36,083 bases of DNA from an uncultured Nostoc sp. (GTDB lineage Bacteria; Cyanobacteriota; Cyanobacteriia; Cyanobacteriales; Nostocaceae): contig NZ_CALMFY010000145.1 in assembly GCF_937863485.1 (NCBI RefSeq), positions 1 through 36,083 on the forward strand, in the 5' to 3' direction. Below the pieces are notes generated by a model. The model ran no database searches. It saw only the letters and a list, made by a program, of their open reading frames with translations, and was not told the origin of the DNA. Both the position numbers and the translations under genes were made by a program. Position 1 is the first letter of the stretch. Every line of letters begins with the position of its first letter. This document shows, in pieces, positions 1 to 7,985 of this stretch.

Positions 1-20
1 TAAACCTCATCTATGTTGAG

Positions 21-159
21 AACCGTAGTTTTTGCCCTCACCCTAAATCCCTCTCTCAAGTAGGGAGAGGGACTTATTTCCGGCTCCCCTTCTCCCAAAT
101 TTGGGAGAAGGGGCTGGGGGATGAGGGTTTTTTCTTTTCATACCGAAAGAACTACAGTT
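21..159. repeat. Palindromic intergenic repeat element
   Basis: The outer ends form an imperfect inverted repeat (AACCGTAGTT at 21-30 and AACTACAGTT at 150-159, one mismatch). Inside are two hairpins: CCCTCTCTC with GGGAGAGGG around 49-71, and a longer one built on CTCCCCTTCTCCCAAA with its complement around 83-113. CCCTCA (35-40) pairs with TGAGGG (122-127). This nested arrangement resembles the non-coding miniature elements scattered through Nostoc-type genomes. No reading frame is evident. Confidence 0.6.
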
Positions 160-703
160 TTCAAGGTGGACGCGGTTTAATTCAGTTACTATTAGTGCTA
201 ATAAACCAAGTCGTGGGTTATTAATTATCGGGTTATCTTAATTGGGCGATCGCACACAATAAAATTTCGGTTATCTACAATGCAACCGCGCCTGGAGGAT
301 AATCAAATACTTAGTTAATCAGATATATTTTGGATTCAAAAAATACTAGTTAAAAAGGCTTCTTGATTTTGTTGTTTAATTGGCTAGCTGCGATCGTTAT
401 AGCCAAGCCAGTGCGTTGGGTAGCCAGCACTGAACATGAGTGGTCTCCCTTAGGAGAAGACGGGTTTCCCTTATCTGATGACTGGCGTTCGGTGCCGACT
501 TAAAGCAACTAGCGGATGAATTCTATTCGCCAAAGCTGGGCATATTTTACACTCATTGAGATGCTACCAGGTGAAGTTCAAGACGAATGGTTTCATTATA
601 GTATTCAAAATCACTATACTATCCAACCTGACTTGATAAATTGCTAATTATACAAACAAATAAAATAAGGCATAGCAAACTTATCTAGCAGGTAGATTAT
701 CTG
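160..703. other. Gene-free region upstream of the HsdR-N-like gene
   Basis: No credible gene is visible. Positions 518-565 share a module with 18176-18223 (GAATTC-ATTCGCCA and CACTCATTGAGATGCT with a variable middle), so part of this stretch belongs to a dispersed repeat. The last 60 bases before 704 are AT-rich, contain an AGGT about 10 bases before the ATG, and probably hold the promoter of the next gene. Confidence 0.5.
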
Positions 704-2638
704 ATGACTATTCCAGAGTCAATTAAAAAATTCATCACATGGATACAAGGTTTTGACCATCGGATTTTACGAAATGAAGATGATGTAAAAGAAAAGTTAA
801 TTTTGCCAATGTTTCACTATCTCTGCTATCCAGAGAAATGTCATCGTGAATACCCTTTAAAAACATCTAAGTCAGGAAAGTACGGCAAAAATCCAGAAAT
901 TGCTCATATTTATTATACAACAGATAATATTGAGCAACAAAATACAGATACCTCACTGATTTTTATTCAAGCAATAGAACCGTATAAAAATAAATTCAAT
1001 GACGCTATTGAGCAAGCTAAATTTTATAGTATTCATTTTAATCCACTATTTTTTATAGTTACTAACGGATATCAAATAAAGGTTTTTAAACGCCTACGTT
1101 ACCATAAGGAAGAATCGATATTTGATTTAGATATAGATACACTTAGAAATATTGATATTGCTTCAAACTTTTATAATCAACTCAATTTTGATTTGGTTAA
1201 AAATATCGATAAAAATACACCCAGTATTTTAATTTATACTAAATATAACTTAATAGAAAGATTTATTAGACGCTATCCAGATTTACAGGATGTTTTAGAA
1301 CAATGTGATTTTGAGCCTTCCACTACGAGAGAAGGCTATCGCTTAATTGTTGTGAAAACAAAAGTAGCGATCGCATGTAATTTACCCAAAGCTTTTGGAG
1401 AGGGTAATTGTGAAATAGAGTTCAGCAGCATCATTTTAAGAGGTCTGAAAATTTACTTAAATCATCAAGATATTTTAGGTCAATTAATGACTGGATTGCA
1501 CACCCAGCCAGATTGGGGATGTCGTCGGTTTTTTAAACAGTTAGATAAAAATACTTTTGAGGTATATTTAGGTCAAACAACTCTAATCTTATCAGAATTA
1601 GAAGCAGTAGATTTGTGTTTGTGTATTGATGGAGTTTGCCAAGAATATAAAAATTTAATAATTGAATTTGAAAATACTTTAGAAACATGGAATTTTGAAT
1701 TCGTCAAATTTTCCGAAAGTCGCGGTTTTATCCTTTTTTCTGTAAAACAAGAATTATGGGAGTTAATGCAGCAGTTTGCTAATGAATTTGATTATACTAA
1801 AGGCAAGTCAGAATGGCATCTCTTCCATAGAGAATATATATCAATTCGAGTCAGTCGAGGAATTCGCGATCATACATTTATATTACCCAAAATTGATAGA
1901 GATTTATATTTATTGCCGAATAATCAAATTAACATAATCTATGAGCTAAATGATGTTAATTTACAATCTATTGAGACAGATAAATTAACCTTATTGCAGC
2001 AAGATATTGGAGTCCGGGGAACCTGGACAGCTAGATATACCAAACAGTGGTTATTAGAGAAATATATTCCAAAAGTTATTAATTATTACTCAAGAAAATC
2101 TCAACTATCTGAAGCTGAATTGTTAGCTAAAATAACAAATCACACAAGTGACCGGGCGCTTATTAAAGAAATTGATCATCTCAGAGATTTAGTACCTTAT
2201 CTTCGCGACATCCAATCTTGGCTACATATATATGTAGAAAATATTCCTGCTTCGTTCTTGAAACCATATTACCAAGCCTATGCAAATTTGGTGCGTAATA
2301 CTGATTCGTCTATAACAGGTATAGACTATATTATCGGAAATTTGTGTAGGGTTGAGTGGAAAAATACGCAGGAAGAAATTCCTCACAATTCTACAAACTG
2401 GAAAAACTTAACTTTTAAATATGCTATGGATTGCTTAGATCAGCAAGTAGCAAGAATAAATAATTGTGAATACGAGAATAGTTTAAAGGCAGATTTAATA
2501 ACTCGCACATTTATTTGGATTATACAAAATGGAAAAATATCTTTCTCGCAAGCTCAATTAAATGCTGCTAAACAGGCTTTGCTACCACTTTGGGAACAAA
2601 GTCGCTTTGAAATGCGCTATGTGTATCCTAATCGATAA
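704..2638 (+). CDS. Large protein with degenerate HsdR-N-type nuclease-like domain
   Basis: A 644-residue protein, recognised only at its N-terminus. Residues about 20-130 have the layout of the N-terminal nuclease domain of type I restriction HsdR subunits (HSDR_N, PD-(D/E)XK fold): a helix with EDDVKEKLILP, a strand at NPEIAHIYY (63-71), a strand at SLIFIQAIEP (84-93), then AIEQAKFYS and FFIVTNG. In active members the strands carry Asp and Glu-X-Lys; here I read Glu65, Gln89 and Ile91, so catalysis looks lost. The remaining 500 residues match nothing I recognise and show no helicase motifs, so this is not a complete HsdR. The gene is AT-rich and ends 2 bases from the convergent Uma2 gene. 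It may be a DNA-binding or defence-related protein; the function is unknown. Confidence 0.75.
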   Translation: MTIPESIKKFITWIQGFDHRILRNEDDVKEKLILPMFHYLCYPEKCHREYPLKTSKSGKYGKNPEIAHIYYTTDNIEQQNTDTSLIFIQAIEPYKNKFNDAIEQAKFYSIHFNPLFFIVTNGYQIKVFKRLRYHKEESIFDLDIDTLRNIDIASNFYNQLNFDLVKNIDKNTPSILIYTKYNLIERFIRRYPDLQDVLEQCDFEPSTTREGYRLIVVKTKVAIACNLPKAFGEGNCEIEFSSIILRGLKIYLNHQDILGQLMTGLHTQPDWGCRRFFKQLDKNTFEVYLGQTTLILSELEAVDLCLCIDGVCQEYKNLIIEFENTLETWNFEFVKFSESRGFILFSVKQELWELMQQFANEFDYTKGKSEWHLFHREYISIRVSRGIRDHTFILPKIDRDLYLLPNNQINIIYELNDVNLQSIETDKLTLLQQDIGVRGTWTARYTKQWLLEKYIPKVINYYSRKSQLSEAELLAKITNHTSDRALIKEIDHLRDLVPYLRDIQSWLHIYVENIPASFLKPYYQAYANLVRNTDSSITGIDYIIGNLCRVEWKNTQEEIPHNSTNWKNLTFKYAMDCLDQQVARINNCEYENSLKADLITRTFIWIIQNGKISFSQAQLNAAKQALLPLWEQSRFEMRYVYPNR

Positions 2639-2640
2639 AG

Positions 2641-3228
2641 CTACATAATCTGTTGTAAATGCAACACAAATCCAGGTAGGACATTTTCTCCTGATAAACT
2701 AGTAGGATTGTCTAATATCTCTACATCTTTACCTGGACGATAAATTTCTACTCGCTTGTTTTTCCGGTCAATTAACCAGCCTAATTGAGCGCCATTTTCG
2801 ATATATTCCTGCATTTTATCCTGCAATTCTTTCAAGGAATCAGTACGAGAACGCAACTCTACTACAAAATCAGGACAAATCGGAGCAAATTTTTCTTGTT
2901 GTTCTGAGGTTAAAGCATTCCACCGCTCAATTTTTACCCAAGAAGCATCGGGAGAACGTTCTGCACCATTGGGTAAGGTGAAGCCAGTTGAAGAGTCAAA
3001 ACCTTTACCTAATTTAGTCTGTTTATTCCAGATTCCTAATTCAACAACCATATCAAAGTTACGGTTGCCAGTATCACTACCTGTAGGCGGCATAATTAAT
3101 AATTCCCCAGATGCTGTACGCTCAAATCGATAATCGCGGTTTTGCTGACACATCTGGAAAAATTGATCATCAGTTAAGTCTATTTTCAATTTGAGTGTAG
3201 AAGGTAAAGTGGTTGTTGTGGCGTCCAT
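2641..3228 (-). CDS. Uma2 family endonuclease
   Basis: A 195-residue Uma2 (DUF820) protein, a restriction-endonuclease-like PD-(D/E)XK fold family strongly expanded in cyanobacteria. The usual elements are present in order: EYRFE-like RDYRFERTASGELLIMPP (31-48), RSPDASWV with Asp94, PDFVVELRS with Glu124, the helix Lys138 (QDKMQEYIENGAQLGWLID), and a C-terminal strand pair. All putative catalytic positions are kept, so the protein could be active. The cellular role of the family is unsettled. Its stop codon lies 2 bases from that of the convergent HsdR-N-like gene, leaving no room for a separate terminator. It lies downstream of, and on the same strand as, the AIPR gene (168-base gap) and might share its transcript. 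Confidence 0.88.
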   Translation of the reverse strand: MDATTTTLPSTLKLKIDLTDDQFFQMCQQNRDYRFERTASGELLIMPPTGSDTGNRNFDMVVELGIWNKQTKLGKGFDSSTGFTLPNGAERSPDASWVKIERWNALTSEQQEKFAPICPDFVVELRSRTDSLKELQDKMQEYIENGAQLGWLIDRKNKRVEIYRPGKDVEILDNPTSLSGENVLPGFVLHLQQIM

Positions 3229-3396
3229 AGGCTATTGTGAGCATCTTACTTTCTAGTTTAGTAGTGTGTGGGGTGCGATCGCATGATCAGATGATGGAGA
3301 GCGATGCCCAAAGTATCATCATTTCTCTTGTTTATAGTTTTTTATTTTTATTTTTTGTGGTTTTACTACCTTAGTATTTTTCCAACTATTAATCAC

Positions 3397-5130
3397 TTAC
3401 CCTTTGGGAGATACAAAGTTTTTGAAAGATGTAAATGCCGGATTAGGGTTAGTAGCCTGACTTACATAAATAAACATACTCACCTTGCTAGAAATACTTT
3501 CAAGTGAATCATTTTCGGACAATATCTCTGATAAATCTTTATCTATTACATTTGCTACATATGCTAAAACAGTGGTTACAATTGGTAGCCATAATGCAAT
3601 TAAATCATTAATAGACTTATTACTAATTTTCGATGCTTCCGGTGTAAATGCAACTTGTAATGAATCAACCTTTTCACCAATAATTGACTCTAGACACTTA
3701 CCTATAATAGCTATCAAAAAACTTTTAAATGTTAAATTCCTAAATAAATTTATTTGTTTTTCTTCAATAGAAACTAACTGATTATTAACTCTTTTTCTAT
3801 TTAGTTCTACCTTGTATACATTTATTGCTTTTGAAAGAGTATGTACTAATAAAATATGCCTTGATTTTTTCTCTTTAAATGCTTTTTCATAAGAACTACG
3901 ACGTTCAAATAGAGAATTTTTACCTCTACTAGCACTTATATAATCACCAACAAATGCAAGCATTGGTTGGATTACTTGCTCAATCCCTAGTTGTACAGAA
4001 GATGAACTGAAGCCTCTTTTCAATGAGTATTCATGACCAAAGTTTCTAAATTCCTCAAAGATACGCTTTTGTTCAGCACTATTGCTATACTGATCCCAGG
4101 TTGTGATTTCATTTTGGGTATTATTATACTTAACTATCTGACTAATTGTAGCTGCATTTGAGCATTGAATAACCCGGCACAAAACTTTCACTTCTTTTAA
4201 ATCGTACTTGGTAATATCTAGTGAACCAATTGAACCTGTTGTTTGAGCGCCATTGATAATAGAAATTCCTTGAAGTGTTGTTGTACTACTACGTTTATTT
4301 TCTTCAAATCCCAGTGTAAGGATCGTAATTCCATTGTTATATACCCAGAAATTACTTGAATCATTTTCTGCTGATTGACGAATACCAGTGTTTATCTTCC
4401 TGCGCTTATTTATACCCAAAAAACCCCGATAATTTGCAGAAAATAGGTCATCGCCATACTTGTTAAAAATGTCTCTTAACCAGACTCCAGGAATAGATAG
4501 TATAGCAGATTTCCAAGATGGACCTTCCTCAGTAAACTGAACTTTAGTAGGACATTCAATACTATCTTTAACCGCTATAGATGACTCTTGTGCAGAATAT
4601 AATCGCTCAAGAGCTTCAGTTCCTAATTCGCGTGCAATAACAATGATATTAGCATCACTTTGTAAACTTTTAGAAAGATAAGTTGCGGCAGTATTCAGTT
4701 CCTTAGATACATTTACTGATTCTGGAAGATTATGAACATATAGTAAATCAATCTGCTCTATATCTCCATTTTCCAGGGCACTACGACAATCATTAATAAT
4801 GGCTTTTAACTTATCAGGAACTTCATTAACATCTCCTGATATTAGCCAAGCAGAAGCTGTATTTAGATCAGATGCTTTGTTTGCAGGCGCACTGTCAACT
4901 TTTCTTGATGAATAATATCCTTGAGCAAAAACAATTCTCTTAGAGTCCCAGTCTAGGCGTATGAAATCAATCTTTTTATCATTGCCATCATCTGTAAGAC
5001 ATTCAGCTGCTAACTGTTCAGCATCTGGACAGTCTAAATAAAGAGCCATTGACCAAGCTAAATAAGCATTATCCTCATGGAATTGTTGAATTAATTCCGT
5101 ATTTGCTTTAAAAGCTTTGATATAATTCAT
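3397..5130 (-). CDS. AIPR family protein (abortive infection / phage resistance type)
   Basis: A 577-residue protein with the AIPR domain signature (Pfam AIPR, named for abortive-infection phage-resistance proteins). Visible blocks are LFSANYRGFLG (229-239), FWVYNNGITIL (261-271), IINGAQTTGSIGSL (291-304) and IVKYNNTQNEITTWDQYSN (332-350). The N-terminus has a strand-turn-strand LTDDGNDKKIDFIRLD...IVFAQGYY (45-73) that resembles the nuclease-like N-domain of relatives, but the expected Gln/Glu-X-Lys reads Gln70-Gly-Tyr72, so catalysis there may be lost. The gene is AT-rich and I saw no HIP1 site within it, unlike much of the window, which fits horizontal acquisition. A defence role is inferred from the family and from the nuclease-like neighbours; it is not proven. 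Confidence 0.85.
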   Translation of the reverse strand: MNYIKAFKANTELIQQFHEDNAYLAWSMALYLDCPDAEQLAAECLTDDGNDKKIDFIRLDWDSKRIVFAQGYYSSRKVDSAPANKASDLNTASAWLISGDVNEVPDKLKAIINDCRSALENGDIEQIDLLYVHNLPESVNVSKELNTAATYLSKSLQSDANIIVIARELGTEALERLYSAQESSIAVKDSIECPTKVQFTEEGPSWKSAILSIPGVWLRDIFNKYGDDLFSANYRGFLGINKRRKINTGIRQSAENDSSNFWVYNNGITILTLGFEENKRSSTTTLQGISIINGAQTTGSIGSLDITKYDLKEVKVLCRVIQCSNAATISQIVKYNNTQNEITTWDQYSNSAEQKRIFEEFRNFGHEYSLKRGFSSSSVQLGIEQVIQPMLAFVGDYISASRGKNSLFERRSSYEKAFKEKKSRHILLVHTLSKAINVYKVELNRKRVNNQLVSIEEKQINLFRNLTFKSFLIAIIGKCLESIIGEKVDSLQVAFTPEASKISNKSINDLIALWLPIVTTVLAYVANVIDKDLSEILSENDSLESISSKVSMFIYVSQATNPNPAFTSFKNFVSPKG

Positions 5131-5208
5131 GTTACTCTAAAGCCTAGTATTTCAAACCTTACATCTAAATAGTATAGTTTGAAACACTTACTAAAGTGAA
5201 ATTCGACC

Positions 5209-5439
5209 TCATCTGCACCGCCCAAATGCTAATATTTCACCCACACAGGGCATTTGCAGGACACAATCAGACAAAAACAGGATTTTTAGGCAAGAGCGAT
5301 CGCCCTTTCCCAAAATCTCAAGTTGTGCTTCTACCCACACTTGCAAGAATCCTTCTTCCAGATAAAAGCGCTCAAAGATAGCTTCTAGACGACTCAGTTC
5401 AATATCTCGGCATGTATCTGCAATGGTGACTTTCAACAA
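5209..5439 (-). pseudogene. Possible sensor histidine kinase remnant (ATPase domain fragment)
   Basis: The minus strand reads VTIADT-x5-ELSRLEAIFERFY near the start of a short 76-residue frame. This resembles the G1/F box of histidine kinase ATPase domains (V-x-I-x-DTG-x-GI...IFERFYR), with the DTGIGI core damaged to DTCRDI. Nothing recognisable lies upstream or downstream, so if real it is a decayed fragment. The similarity covers only about 25 residues and could be fortuitous. Confidence 0.4.
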
Positions 5440-5565
5440 CGATCGCAGGACAAGGATACCAAAGAAGCCGTTATAAGTTTCTTTTGCTTAAGCGTGGCGC
5501 GTATGGCAACTCAAACAAAAACTACAAGCCGAACATCCTAAGTATTATGGCTTCATTGGTTCAAC

Positions 5566-5868
5566 GTGGTGCAAGGGCAAACAGAACTTTCCAAGACAGA
5601 TTTGAGATTGAACAGTTTCAAATTTGAAATTACTGATACAAGTCAGCAAACAGGTGAATTAAGAAAGCAATATACCTTTTTGCTTGCCCAAAACACCAAC
5701 ATGAGTGCGCGATCTACCCAAATGAGAAAGCAATATGCCTTTTTGCTTGCTAAATCTACCGAAATCAGAAAGCAATCAGACATTTTGAGAAAGCAATATG
5801 TCTTTTTGCTTGCTAAATCTACCGAAATCAGAAAGCAATCAGGCATTTTGAGAAAGCATTTAAACTAA
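5566..5868 (+). CDS. Possible small repetitive heptad protein
   Basis: A 100-codon frame starting at GTG. From residue 33 on it consists of 21-residue repeats, each made of three heptads of the type RKQYxFL, LAKSTEI, RKQSxIL, ending RKHLN. The regular spacing of Leu/Ile at the heptad end would suit a helical or coiled-coil segment. The first 30 residues are not repetitive and match nothing I know. The stop codon lies inside a perfect hairpin. No clear ribosome binding site is visible and the frame may simply be a by-product of the 21-base periodicity, so coding status is uncertain. Confidence 0.3.
   Translation: MVQGQTELSKTDLRLNSFKFEITDTSQQTGELRKQYTFLLAQNTNMSARSTQMRKQYAFLLAKSTEIRKQSDILRKQYVFLLAKSTEIRKQSGILRKHLN
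5662..5850 (+). repeat. Three 63-bp tandem repeats with 21-bp sub-periodicity
   Basis: Units run 5662-5724, 5725-5787 and 5788-5850. Units 2 and 3 differ at only a few bases; unit 1 is more diverged. Each unit begins AGAAAGCAATAT and, in units 2 and 3, AGAAAGCAATCAG recurs 42 bases later, so the tract is built on a 21-base period (seven codons). A partial fourth unit (AGAAAGCATTT) starts at 5851 and runs into a hairpin. Confidence 0.9.
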
Positions 5869-5877
5869 ATGCTTTCT
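5851..5877. terminator. Perfect 12-bp hairpin at the end of the tandem repeat
   Basis: AGAAAGCATTTA (5851-5862), loop AAC, TAAATGCTTTCT (5866-5877) is a perfect inverted repeat. It uses the first bases of the partial fourth repeat unit as its left arm and contains the TAA that closes the plus-strand frame. No strong T run follows, so it may be a recombination scar or a processing signal rather than a true terminator. Confidence 0.45.
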
Positions 5878-6425
5878 CATTTAAGTATTTTGCTTATTGA
5901 ATTCGACTTTATTTATTTTTTCGATGAAGTAACTAGTTATGGTAATCGGTTTGACGACAAGTCCGGAGTTTCGCAGTCTTCCGCTTTGCCTCTACGTCAA
6001 GCATTATGCTTCAATACTGCAAGCTAACATCCTAAGTATTGTGGCTTCTTTGGTGCAATAGTGGCGATCGCCAAAAATGTGGCAATTAAAAGTAAGCTAC
6101 GGGTTAGCAACGAAGCCAGAGATTAAAAAGATATGGGTAACGACAAAGGCTGAAGCCTGGGTGGAAATTAAATGCAACCTCACTTATAGTCCGTCTGCTA
6201 GCATTTGACCTGACAATGTGGCTAAAGTCACCCATTTAGGTGAAGACATACAGACATTTAATACCTATTATGAAGTAAGATTAAGCAACTATGAATCTAA
6301 TTATGCGTCTAGTTGTTAGTTCACTAATTAAAGATTTAATCCAAAAATTTTAACAACTCCACCTTCCTGCACTTGTCCTTTAATTACAGCTACTCCCATA
6401 AAGCAAGATTTATAGGCTTCTAGAT

Positions 6426-7889
6426 ATGGCTACGCACATAGAAATTCCTGATTTTGGCAAAGTTAAGTATCCATTCCGCTGGCTGATGGGGCTGATAGCA
6501 GGGAGTGCCTTGGTTGTTGGTATCACAACCTACACCCTGGTAAATCAAGGGACAAAAGAAGACATTGCTCAATTAACTGTGCCAGTGGCAGCGAAAAACG
6601 TCACCTTGAGGATTACAGCTAGTGGTAAAATCGTGCCAGTTCAGAGCGTAAATATTAGTCCGAAGAACCCTGGAGTGCTATCGCAATTATATGTACAACA
6701 AGGCGATCGCATTCAACAAGGGCAAATTCTCGCTCGCATGGATAGTGCCAGCATTGAGGCCCAAAGGAGCCAGTACCGTGCTAACTTAGCCCAAAGTCAA
6801 GCACAACTAGCCGAAGCCGTTGCTGGTAGTCGTCCTCAAGAAATCGCTCAAGCAAAGGCACGGTTAGCACAAGCTCAAGCCCAGCTAGCCCAAGCTCAGG
6901 CTGGTAATCGTCCCCAAGAGATTGCTCAATCTCAATCCCAAGTGGATGCGGCTCAAGCAAAGGCGAATTACACCACTGGACAGGTAAAGCGTTATCAATA
7001 CCTATACGAGCAGGGAGCAGAGAATAAACAATTACTCGATCAAGCCATCAGTGAAGACAAAAGTGCTAAAGCCAGTCTAGAAGAAGCTAAAAAACGATTC
7101 TCGTTAGTCCAAACTGGCAGTCGAACTGAGGAAATTGACCAACGCCAAGCAGCTGTTACTGAAGCACGGGCAGCATTAGTACTGTTGCAAGATGGCACCC
7201 GTCCTGAGGAAGTTGTCCAGCGCCAAGCAGCTGTTGCAGCTGCTGAGGCCCAATTGAAGGGTGTGCAAGTGCAGTTGGAAGATACAATTATTCGCGCTCC
7301 TCTTTCGGGAATTGTGACGCAAAAGTATTCCGATCCAGGTGCGTTTGTCACACCCACAACTTCTGCTTCTACTAGTGCGTCGGCAACTTCCAGTTCAATT
7401 GTCGCCGTAGCACGCGGTTTAGAAGTATTAGCTCAAGTTCCCGAAGCCGATCTTGGCAGAATTAAACAGGGACAGCAGGTGGAAATTGTCGCCGATGCTT
7501 ATCCCGATCAAGTTTTTAAAGGTCATGTGCGCCTGATTGCTCCAGAAGCAGTGATAGAACAAGGTGTGACATCCTTCCAGGTGCGGGTTGCTCTCGATAC
7601 TGGCACAGATAAACTACGTTCTGGCTTAAATGTGGATCTGACTTTTGTGGGCGATCGCGTTAATAATGCCTTGGTATTACCAACAGTGTCAATCGTCACC
7701 GAAAAGGGTAAAACTGGTGTACTTGTACCAGATGCAAAGAATAAACCCCAGTTCCGCGAAATTACAGTTGGAGCGCAAATCCAAGACCAAACTCAGATTT
7801 TAGAGGGAGTTAAAGAAGGCGATCGCATTTTTATCAACCCACCCAAAGACTACAAAGTCGAAAAGGCCAAGCAACAAAATAATAAATAA
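6426..7889 (+). CDS. HlyD/AcrA-type periplasmic adaptor (membrane fusion protein)
   Basis: A 487-residue membrane fusion protein that should link an inner-membrane ABC permease to an outer-membrane channel for export. A single membrane anchor lies at about residues 17-40. A biotinyl-lipoyl half motif (SPKNPGVLSQLYVQQGDRIQQGQILARMD) precedes a long Ala/Gln-rich coiled-coil hairpin. The hairpin carries four copies of a G-x-R-(P/T)-(Q/E)-E-(I/V) repeat (for example GSRPQEIAQAKA and GTRPEEVVQRQA). The second lipoyl half follows at QLEDTIIRAPLSGIVTQKY, then the beta-barrel and membrane-proximal domains. The permease gene follows 96 bases later on the same strand, indicating an operon. Related cyanobacterial loci normally include an ATPase gene, which is missing here. 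The substrate is unknown. Confidence 0.92.
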   Translation: MATHIEIPDFGKVKYPFRWLMGLIAGSALVVGITTYTLVNQGTKEDIAQLTVPVAAKNVTLRITASGKIVPVQSVNISPKNPGVLSQLYVQQGDRIQQGQILARMDSASIEAQRSQYRANLAQSQAQLAEAVAGSRPQEIAQAKARLAQAQAQLAQAQAGNRPQEIAQSQSQVDAAQAKANYTTGQVKRYQYLYEQGAENKQLLDQAISEDKSAKASLEEAKKRFSLVQTGSRTEEIDQRQAAVTEARAALVLLQDGTRPEEVVQRQAAVAAAEAQLKGVQVQLEDTIIRAPLSGIVTQKYSDPGAFVTPTTSASTSASATSSSIVAVARGLEVLAQVPEADLGRIKQGQQVEIVADAYPDQVFKGHVRLIAPEAVIEQGVTSFQVRVALDTGTDKLRSGLNVDLTFVGDRVNNALVLPTVSIVTEKGKTGVLVPDAKNKPQFREITVGAQIQDQTQILEGVKEGDRIFINPPKDYKVEKAKQQNNK

Positions 7890-7985
7890 TTCCCTTAGCA
7901 AGAATATATTGTTTCAACAGGTTAACGCATAGAAAACCTCTGATTACAATATTTTTGAAATTTTAATTACGAATTACAAATTAGT

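Larger units (their letters stand above)
5440..6425. other. Decayed, repeat-bearing intergenic stretch
   Basis: Apart from the tandem repeat at 5662-5850, no convincing gene is visible. A 28-base segment ACATCCTAAGTATT-TGGCTTC-TTGGT occurs at 5533-5560 and again at 6027-6054 with two mismatches, bracketing the repeat tract. A 43-codon frame (6077-6208) rich in Trp and Lys is present but matches nothing known to me. The stretch before 6426 is AT-rich and probably holds the promoter of the membrane fusion protein gene. Confidence 0.45.

Noticed and set aside
3304..3507. Short hydrophobic plus-strand frame near the end of the AIPR gene
   Set aside because: It overlaps the conserved AIPR reading frame on the other strand and its hydrophobicity comes from a T-rich stretch.
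5196..5381. Plus-strand frame opposite the histidine-kinase-like remnant
   Set aside because: No family features; it is the complement of the better minus-strand reading.
6077..6208. 43-codon plus-strand frame starting MWQLKVSYGLATKPEIKK
   Set aside because: The composition is protein-like but there is no clear ribosome binding site and no family I recognise; it lies in decayed DNA.
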